From Calliopum simillimum (lineage: Eukaryota; Arthropoda; Insecta; Diptera; Lauxaniidae), in the NCBI GenBank assembly GCA_951812925.1, contig OX638368.1, positions 69,970,422 through 70,034,421 of the forward strand: 64,000 nucleotides of DNA, read 5' to 3'. This document shows, one piece after another, positions 57,025 through 64,000 of the stretch (positions are counted from its first letter, which is position 1; every line of letters starts with the position of its first letter). Position numbers and translations under genes: made by a program. The notes below the pieces were generated by a model. The model was not told the origin of the DNA and did no database searches. It was given only the letters and a program-made list of their open reading frames with translations.

Positions 57025-57570
57025 TCCGAAAGTAATGGTTACTAACAAAATAAGGTGGTTCAAATAGTACCGTAACAAAGCATTATTGAAATATGCAATT
57101 TGAGAGATACTCGCAAAAGTTTCCTTAAATTGCTCTTCCAAACTATTTTCCCAGGAATTCGAGCAGAAAATGGTGCTCGCGAACAACCCTAGCGCTAGAA
57201 GGACGCTATACAATGCAACCACTATCGAGACGAAAAGCGCTGGAAGGAGCACTAAGGCCACAGCGTTAGATAAAACGCTTTATGGAAGCTGGTATGATGA
57301 AAGTAGTGGTTACAAGAAAAAAAAGTGGTTCAAATAGTACCGTAACAAAGCATTATTGGAATATGCAATTTGAGAGATACTCGCAAAAGTTTCCTTAAAT
57401 TGCTCTTCCAAACTCTTTGCCCAGGAACTAGAGCAGAGAATGGTGCTCGCGAACAACCCTAGCGCTAGAAGGACGCTATACATTGCAACCACTTTTCGAT
57501 GAAAAGCACTGGAAGGAGCGCTATGGCCACAGCGTTAGATAAAACGCTTTGTGGAAGCTGGTATGATAAA
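57025..57570 (-). repeat. Two tandem 271-bp units in the LINE 3' region
   Basis: GTGGTTCAAATAGTACCGTA starts at 57055 and again at 57326. The units are about 90 percent alike. Both can be read on the minus strand as a hydrophobic peptide (YSVLLALGLFAST, SLEEQFKETFASISQIAY), but frames differ upstream and the location points to untranslated sequence. Confidence 0.7.
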
Positions 57571-57726
57571 TTGCCATCTAAAAGATAATAGTGGATGATG
57601 TAACGATGCATGTGATAATGATCGTTGTATTTCTTGTAGGCTGGAAATAGTACCGCAGTCAAGCGATGTAAACAGTTAAGGTTTTATAGATGCTAAAATT
57701 CAAAAGAATATGTGGCAAGCAGTCGC

Positions 57727-57795
57727 AACCTTATCGAATGATGTTTTCCAAGAAATCTAGAATTTTTCTATTAATTTGATGAAAGGATTCATTAA
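57727..57795 (-). pseudogene. LINE ORF2, last 22 codons
   Basis: Joined to 62642 across the Harbinger insertion, the frame runs on as NESFHQINRKILDFLENIIR and ends at TAA (57727). Frame continuity across the 3-bp duplication confirms both element ends. Confidence 0.75.
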
Positions 57796-57865
57796 GGGCC
57801 CTAGCGCCGTTCGCAAAATTTTGCCGACTCGTCAACGAACCGACTCGACAATATTTTGCATAGCA

Positions 57866-59145
57866 TCCCTGCAGTAAAATTTGGATCTAGTCCCAAAGAG
57901 TGACTAGTTTGGCAACTGTTCTAAAAGGTATTAGCGTTGTTCTAATTCCCACATAGTGCACAGATCGTCAGTTGACAGAAAAAATACAAAGTTTTCATGT
58001 TTTTCTTTGCCTTTATTTGTTTTCTTATTAACTGGGAAGTGCCGCTGATTGAGAAAATGTAGTAGGGTAAGGGAGGGAAATATGGACTACGTGGGTAATA
58101 TGGACCACACGGTTATTTCCAACTGCATACATAGGATTTACCGTTGTTCATGTTTAAACTTAACGCTAATACCTAAAGCTTATAATAGGGCGATTTTAGC
58201 GTTCGGTGAAGTAGCATGTTTCTGTAAAGTTGATTTTTCTAAAAAACAGATCAGTGATAATTTTTTTCTAGTGAGTATATTTCATTATTTCACTTTAAAG
58301 ACATCGCGTTTTTAAATAAATGTTTAATTATATAAAGTCAGTGAATACCATTTATAACTTATTAGCACAAATAAGTTCATTAACCAAAAGAGTTTTTGAT
58401 AAAAAAAACCATTTATTTCACCAACACGTGCTGTGGGTAATATGGACCACCAAAGAAAAAAGCCTCAAAAACAAATGTATTTATCATCTTTTTCAGATGG
58501 GGAATCTAGTTGCAGTTTTCATGACGAGTCTGATGGTCATTATATGTAATTCGTTAACTACAAAGGAAAAAAATTATAGAAAATGCATATAATGTAATAC
58601 CCTTTACTCAGAAGATCGACTTGGCGAATTTTGTGTTGAATGTGTAATCTGACGTTCTTGGAGTCATAAAAAATGTGCCAAATGTGGAAGTGACATTTTT
58701 ATATGCAACTTCTGTACCAAATGGACTATATGGTCCATATTACACTACACTTTTTTTGTATCTTCATTTTGAGTATTTTCAGTTTTTTAATTTTTTTTCT
58801 TTATCCTGATGAGATATTTATTTAAAAGTGAATCAGAATAAAGGTAAATTTTTCCTTTACTGAATGACATAAAACTAATTCTTTCGTTTTATGTATTTTG
58901 GGTTTTATTTAAAAAAGAAAGATGGGTGGTCCATATTTCCCTCCCTTACCCTAAGTATAGTGAGAGATTAATATGTACGAACAATCACTTTTATGGTGTT
59001 CCGTTTTTTTAATAAATTTACGTGGAAATACGTGGAAAATTGTTTTTATATCAGTACCGACGCACTGTTTCACATCTACTTATATTGGATTATCTGAAAT
59101 TGTGTTCATTTATTGATTATTTGAAAAAATTGTAAATTTTTCAAT
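57866..59145 (-). repeat. Dispersed repeat B, copy 2
   Basis: Inverted relative of 20570-21525. It lacks the mariner (single TA at the site near 57950) and carries the element at 58063, which copy 1 lacks. Confidence 0.75.
58063..58953. mobile_element. Short TIR element of the TAG-28 group, copy 3 (891 bp)
   Basis: The ends start TAGGGTAAGGGAGGG and lead into the word GGGAAATATGGACCAC. Word variants (GGGTAATATGGACCAC) recur at about 58095 and 58436 and inverted near 58730 and 58925. Repeat B copy 1 reads GTAGTATAGCG where this copy has the insertion, giving AG (or AGTA) as the duplication. No transposase. Confidence 0.8.
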
Positions 59146-59210
59146 TATTTGAAGTTGAGCTGTTTTGTCATATTAAAAATAAAAATTCAAAAAGTTATTT
59201 TAAATTTTTT

Positions 59211-59250
59211 CTGTTCGACGTTTCGTGGATAATTCTCCACTTCCTCAGGA
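59211..59250 (-). ncRNA. Hammerhead-ribozyme-like motif of the Penelope element
   Basis: On the minus strand CTGAGGA (59248-59242; consensus CTGATGA with one change) is followed by stem II GTGG/CCAC with an 8-nt loop, then GAAA (59224-59221) and CGTC. Hammerheads are known in Penelope-like elements. The changed core base would be expected to weaken or abolish cleavage. Confidence 0.55.
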
Positions 59251-59308
59251 ACAATTTATTTAAAAAACTCTCTAAAAAGGAACAAATTAGAAAATAATAC
59301 AATAATTA

Positions 59309-59925
59309 TTACTTAATACTACTCACTAACAAAATTTTTAAAACACGAAAACAAGAAACACTTATTATTGCTGCTGCCCGATTACTATTGCATATACTTT
59401 GCAAGTTTTGTCTAAGTATGTCTTCCTTTGTGTTCATCGCTGTTGTCATTTTTTGTTGTATTCTTAAGCTTTCAAGAGTAAATCTCGTACCATATTTTCT
59501 CTCCTTGTCTAGAATGTTGGCTTCGTCGAAGGTATGCTCGTTTTCAATCATATGTTCAGCTAGTGCTGTTGTCGTTTTTCCATTTCTTACATCTGCTTTG
59601 TGTTCTGCTACTCTTATTTCTAAAGCTCTTTTAGTGGTCCCAATATATGAAAGCTTGCAGTTATTTTTATCATTTCCATTGCATTTGATCTCATAGACAA
59701 CATTGTTTTGTTTCTCTTTTTCTACTTTGTCCTTAGTATTAGTGAAAATTGTTTTTAGTGTGAAGTTCGGTTTTAGCGCAAAAATTGTGTCTTCATCGTT
59801 TTTTATCGTTTTCATGTTTTTGTTGTTTGTTAGTTTTGGTATGTATGGTACACTAAAGTATCTTTTAGGGTTGCCATCTGTTCGCCATTTAAATTGCGCA
59901 TTAACTAATCCGTCATTGTTCGCTC
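59309..59925 (-). pseudogene. Penelope-like ORF, GIY-YIG endonuclease domain
   Basis: The frame is open from about 59925. FKWRTDGNPKRYFSVPYIP is the RT-endonuclease linker. VVYEIKC and LSYIGTTKRALEIRVAEHKA form the GIY-YIG core (Tyr, Tyr-Ile-Gly, Arg), and TALAEHMIENEHTF the following block. Stop at 59309. Reverse transcriptase missing through truncation. Confidence 0.87.
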
Positions 59926-59960
59926 ATTCTTCTTCTAATTACATCTCTCAATTTTAAGAT

Positions 59961-60540
59961 ACTCGTTCGCACAATGTTTAGATACTCAAACTTGAAACTC
60001 TCAAAATTTTCAACTGCCTCTCGATTGGTGAATAGGTAATGCAGAGGGAGACAATTGTCTATCGACTAGCGAAAAGGTAATGCAGAGGGAGACAATTGAC
60101 GATTCGTAGGACATCATAATTGAAAAATCGTCAGTCCATTATATGATAATTCGTTAGTTATGGAATTAGTACTAGTACTGATTGGAAGTAGTCAAGGACT
60201 AGTCAAGCCCTAGTCCAATTAACTGCAGGGATGGTTAACGAATACGTTAACTTGCCTATGTAAAAACGCAGACACAACCACACTTCAAATGTCAAAATCA
60301 AGCGAATGTGAAAACGAAGGAGCATGGTTGCCGAGTCGGCTAAAATTCGATCGCCACAAATGCCAAAATCAGGCGAATGAAAAATGTATGTGACGACATA
60401 ACAAATGCATCAGATTTGGATAAATAACTCAAAAAAACAAGCATAAAATAAAAGAATTTATTAAAAAAGACAAAATTACACAAATTTTCTGCAATAAAAA
60501 TTTGAAAATTCCAATAAAAATTCACAATTGCACAAGTTGT
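59961..60540. other. Harbinger left internal region
   Basis: Non-coding. Two direct copies of GGTAATGCAGAGGGAGACAA (60031 and 60069), and GAGTCGGC words near 60330. Confidence 0.6.
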
Positions 60541-60890
60541 TTTATGCAAATAAAAAGATGCGACAGCAAAGCAGCAAATGCAACAGACAGCGTTTTTGTT
60601 CAGTAAACTCGTTACTTTTGTTTTACTTTGACTTAAGAGCGATCAGTGCAGTGTTGAAATTTAAAATAAGAATTGGAGGGATTTTTTGTATAAAAAATGC
60701 AAATGCCAAAATTCGGCGAGGCAGGTATATCACTTCGTATGCAAATAAAAAGATGCAACGGCAATTGCAGCAGACAGAGACGTTCATGTTCAGTAAACTC
60801 GTCATTATTGTTTTGAGTTGACAGAAGAAAGTTCAGTGCAGTGTTAATATTTAAAATAAGATTTTGAGGAATTTTTTGTTTCAAAAACTA
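60541..60890 (+). promoter_or_regulatory. Duplicated ~190-bp promoter-like region of the Harbinger transposase
   Basis: 60541-60690 and 60739-60870 are direct copies (ATGCAAATAAAAAGATGC, TTCAGTAAACTCGT, TTCAGTGCAGTGTT). TCAGT initiator-like words and position just before the transposase ORF suggest promoter or 5' leader duplication. Promoter function is inferred. Confidence 0.5.
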
Positions 60891-60898
60891 AAAAAAAT

Positions 60899-62121
60899 AT
60901 GGCAAGCAGCGTAGATTTATTTTTTTTGAGGACGATTACGAATTTTTAGATACCAACATTCAAAGATTGCGACGAACTATTAGAGACACATCTAATCCAT
61001 TTGAACTTCTAAATCAACTGTAAGAAAGTAAATCAATTTTCCACAACATTAATAGTATACGTACAACAATGCTATAATTTTTTTTTTTTTTAGATTTGTA
61101 TCTTAATTTAGATTGAATAAAGAAGCTTTTGTTTTTATACTGGACAAAATAAAAAGCTTATTTGTTTCATATCGGAGGAATGGATGCACTTAGCTTGTGC
61201 TCTGCGCTTTTTCGGTGATGGCTCCTATCAAAAACGTGTTGGAAATGACTTTGAGTTGGGCTTTGCTCAAACAACGGTTTCAGCAGTTTTAAAAGAAATT
61301 TTAAAAATATTTGAAACAGTCATTTGCCCCGAGTTCATTAACATGGAAATGACAGAAGGCGAGAAGCAAGAGGCAAGAAATTTCTTTTTTAGAAAATCTT
61401 CATTCCCTGGAGTCATTGGATGCGTTGATGGAACTCCTATTGGCATCGTTGCACCGGTTGAGTTGAAGCATCAATATTTAAACAGAAAAGGCATTTACAG
61501 CCTGAATGCAATGATTGTATGTGAAAACTGCAAAAAGTCTATAAGTATACTCTAATTTTTTTATAATGCAGGTTTGTGATCACAATATGGTGTTACGATA
61601 CGTTGATGGTAGATTTTCGGGCTCAACACATGACTTCTTTGTTTGGAATAACAGTGAGCTAAATACAATTTTAGAGAGAATGTACAGAAATGGTGAACGA
61701 AGCTCAATGTATCTAGGTAAGCAATCCTTAAAAAAAAAAAAACTTTTTTTTTGTTAAGGTGACTCTGGATATCCCTTGCATCCCTATTTGATGACTCCAT
61801 TCCGTAATGCAAATGGTGACAGCAGAATAAATAAATAAAAAACATGCTAAGGCTAGAAATATTGTGGAGAGAACTATTGGTGTTTTAAAAACTCGCTTTC
61901 GAACAAACAGCAACACAAGAAAACTCACTTGCAATTGCAAAGAAGATAGAGGGACATCTTTATGACATCGCAAAATACAAAAGAAAAGGCTACGAACTTA
62001 AAACCCTCAAAGAAAAGCGCAAAATCCAAGAAGCCCGAGACAAAATGCAAAGGCACAAAGAAAACTTAGAGCTTACACTATGTAAAATAGAAATAAAAGA
62101 AATGAAATATAAAAATAACTA
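60899..62121 (+). pseudogene. PIF/Harbinger (HARBI1-like) transposase fused to the partner ORF tail
   Basis: DDE transposase. Exon 1 (60899-61019) has RRTIRDTSNPFELLNQL. Introns 61020-61093, 61517-61571 and 61717-61758 have GT-AG borders and keep phase. FRLNKEAFVFILDKI and the first Asp in GVIGCVDGTPIGI lie before the second intron; the second Asp in GRFSGSTHDFFVW; GDSGYPLHPYLMTPF; and Glu in NIVERTIGVLKTRF after a stop/frameshift near 61835. From 61915 the sequence changes to KKIEGHLYDIAKYKRKGYEL and a basic helical tail, like the end of the Myb/SANT-type second Harbinger protein. An internal deletion seems to have joined the two genes. Confidence 0.8.
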
Positions 62122-62638
62122 GGTTATAACTTCTGTATTTTTCATTAATTAATTTATTTATTTATTTATAAACTAATAAACATGGATTTAATTTAAACAA
62201 ACATTAATTTTTTATATGAAAGATTTCCCCAGTTTCCTGTTAGTAATTTCTAAATTTGTGACTTGGTAGCCTTGATTCTAGATATTTTAAACTTCAAGAT
62301 TGACATTTTAGCTTCAAATTCTGAATTGGTAGCCTTGGTGTTTGGCGAATCGAATATTCGTGAACCATCTTACGGAAATGCAGCCGACTCTGCAAATCAG
62401 CAGAGTCGGCAAGCTTAAGAAAATTAAAATGGTTATAATGACTTATAACTTAAAGCAATTTATCCAAATCCTAGGTTTCACTTCTAATTTTTATTTGTGT
62501 ATGCAATTTAATCGATCAAACATTTTAAAAATGCAATTTTTTTTTTACATTCGCGTGATTTCATCTGTGCTACCAATCTTGCCGATTCGTTTCGTTTTTC
62601 TGACGAAACTAGCCGACTCGCGATCGCTGCTAAGGCCC
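62122..62638. other. Harbinger right end region
   Basis: Non-coding. GCCGACTCTG/CAGAGTCGGC inverted words near 62380-62410 and GCCGACTCG near the terminus. No gene. Confidence 0.6.
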
Positions 62639-62641
62639 TAA

Positions 62642-63998
62642 CATTGATTACATTAAAAACCATATTAAAGTCACTACAAGAGCGTCAAAGTGGCTCTTGC
62701 AGCATGTAGTTAGTTCTGTTATGACTCAGGTAAAAAAATTCAAAATGCCTAGCTGGGCGTTGAGGTACATTGAAATAAATATTTCTCAATAGGAATTCAC
62801 TATAAATATTGCCATTTATTAGTTTTAAGATAAAACAAGCATTAAGCAATGTTCTGCGGTTTTCTGAAGTGGGCAGGTCAATCAATTTGAGTCGATGAAC
62901 GTAAGGCGGTAAGTTGATGCTAGGATTCCAACGTATGTTTCGTAAGGCAAAGATAAGAAACTGTTTTTGTACTGACTTAATAGATTTTATATGGCATTCA
63001 TATGGAGGACTCCAAACAACGGAGTCATACTCCAAAATCGGTCTTACGAGCGATGTGAATAATAATTTCGTTATATAAGGATCGGAAAATTCTTTAGACC
63101 ACCATTTTATGAAGCCGAGAACACTGTTGGCTTTATTTACTATTTTAGAAATATGCAAATTAAAGCTCAGTTTGGGATCCATGGTTACGCCTAAGCCTTT
63201 GAAGGATTTAAGACACTCAAGGATACAGTTTCCAATTTTGTAGTTGTAAGAAATTGGAGGCCTGCGTGAAAATGTCATGAAATCGCATTTTTTTAAGTTT
63301 AAGGTCATGCGATTAGTGATACACCAGGCAGTAAAATTATCAAGATCGAGTTGAAGGTTAGAATAGTCTAATGTGTTTTTGACAGGCTTAAAAATTTTTA
63401 CATCATCAGCATACATTAACACATTACTGTTATTTATGACAGATGGCATATCGTTCATAAAAATAATGAATAATAATGGTCCGATATGGGGAACTCCTGA
63501 CGTAACGGGATATTCATTTGATCGTTTAGCTTTAAATATAACACTCTGAGTTCTGTTCCTTAAATAGGACCTAATCCATTCTAGCAGTAGGCTTGGAAAC
63601 CTAATCAGAGAGAGTTTTAATAGCAACAAATCATGATTAACACTATCAAAAGCTTTGCTTAAATCAGTGTATATAACATCAGTTTGATAGCCCTTTTCAA
63701 ATTGTTTAATTGTGCAAGTAGAGAAATCCAACAAATTTGTAACAGTTGATCTACCTTGCAAAAAACCATGCTGGTGAGGAGAAATATATGGATTGACACT
63801 ATGAGCAATTTGCAAACTTAAAATGTGCTCGAAAAGCTTAGGTAATGCACTTAATTTAGCGATACCCCTATAATTCGATATAAGAGATCTACTACAAGAT
63901 TTATGCAAGGGAATTATAAACGAAGGTTTCCACACTTCAGGAAAAATACCAAGAGCTAAAGATTTTTTAAATAGTACCGTGATTGAAAAAAAAAACAA
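62642..63998 (-). pseudogene. LINE reverse transcriptase (runs off the window)
   Basis: The RT of a Jockey/CR1-like LINE. From the window edge leftwards: WKPSFIIPLHK (finger), DVIYTDLSKAFDSVNH (motif A), motif B shortened to SGVPHIGPLLF (usually GVPQGSHLGPLLF, so about two residues are missing), active site LMYADDVKIF, then thumb LGVTMDPKLSF and RPILEYDSVVW, and the C-terminal HNRTNYMLQEPL. A TGA at 62685 interrupts the frame, which goes on to RSCSDFNMVFNVIN at 62642. The frame beyond the Harbinger element continues at 57795. Confidence 0.88.
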
Positions 63999-64000
63999 GA

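Larger units (their letters stand above)
59160..59960 (-). mobile_element. Penelope-like element, 3' fragment
   Basis: It contains the C-terminal GIY-YIG endonuclease end of the ORF and the conserved 3' sequence with a hammerhead-like fold. 5' truncated near 59930. Confidence 0.85.
57796..62638 (+). mobile_element. PIF/Harbinger element with TAA target duplication
   Basis: The ends GGGCCCTAGCGCCG and, on the other strand, GGGCCTTAGCAGCG are flanked by TAA (57793-57795 and 62639-62641), the 3-bp target of this superfamily. CCGACTCG-type words recur close to both ends and near 60320. It carries a transposase remnant, repeat B copy 2, a TAG-28 element and a Penelope fragment. Confidence 0.8.
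56845..63998 (-). mobile_element. Jockey/CR1-like LINE, split by a Harbinger element
   Basis: On the minus strand: RT ORF from the window edge to 62642, then 57795-57727, a ~870-bp 3' untranslated region, and a (TAAA)n tail at about 56862-56845 inserted in gypsy. The 5' part lies beyond the window. Confidence 0.8.

Noticed and set aside
56992..57662. Secreted or membrane protein genes on the minus strand
   Set aside because: Located in the 3' untranslated part of a LINE, with frame differences between units and no splice or start context.

Overview
This window looks like AT-rich, repeat-choked DNA from a dipteran insect. The evidence is the company of families present: Tc1/mariner, hAT, PIF/Harbinger, Helitron and DINE-1-like elements, LOA- and Jockey/CR1-type LINEs, gypsy and BEL/Pao LTR elements, and a Penelope element. 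Two exons of the Hedgehog-release gene dispatched (26472-26922, minus strand) are the only host coding sequence I recognise. No rRNA, tRNA or CRISPR was seen. Almost everything else is mobile DNA, mostly broken and nested.

Layout. 1-1745: a Tc1-like transposase remnant and a decayed LINE. 2880-6000: an exon-like ORF split by a 2.4 kb hairpin with a perfect 8-bp target duplication. 6565-9924: two more giant hairpins. 11068-20493: a 9.4 kb set of concentric palindromes holding a Tc1 element with a LINE inside it, a TA-flanked element, two short TIR elements and a DINE-like fragment. 20570-25651: a repeat carrying a deleted mariner, another hairpin, and a LINE inside a small TIR element. 26472-26922: dispatched. 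27512-33091: a BEL LTR fragment, a DINE-like copy, a Helitron interrupted by a 2.1 kb element, and an intron-containing hAT transposase remnant.

33894-56840 is one gypsy element opened repeatedly. A BEL/Pao element (35989-45452) sits in it. The BEL element is itself split by a palindromic Tc1 element (36843-41448), which carries a DINE-like copy and a CACTA-like hairpin. Further along, the gypsy integrase is split by a LOA-type LINE block and by a second CACGG hairpin. 56845-63998 is a minus-strand LINE split cleanly by a PIF/Harbinger element (57796-62638). The Harbinger element contains a repeat copy, a short TIR element and a Penelope fragment.

Three patterns stand out. First, at least eight long inverted repeats (roughly 1-9 kb) lie in 64 kb, and in two cases one hairpin family sits at the apex of another. 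Second, three short elements (15848, 19201 and 58063) have ungapped-alignable 28-bp ends starting TAG and each repeats its own 16-17 bp end word internally. Third, because hairpin arms and repeat pairs are duplicated, the uninterrupted arm or paralogue acts as the empty site for several insertions, which fixes element ends without an outside reference. No working transposase, integrase or reverse transcriptase was seen; every one inspected has a stop, frameshift, deletion or lost catalytic residue, or runs off the window.
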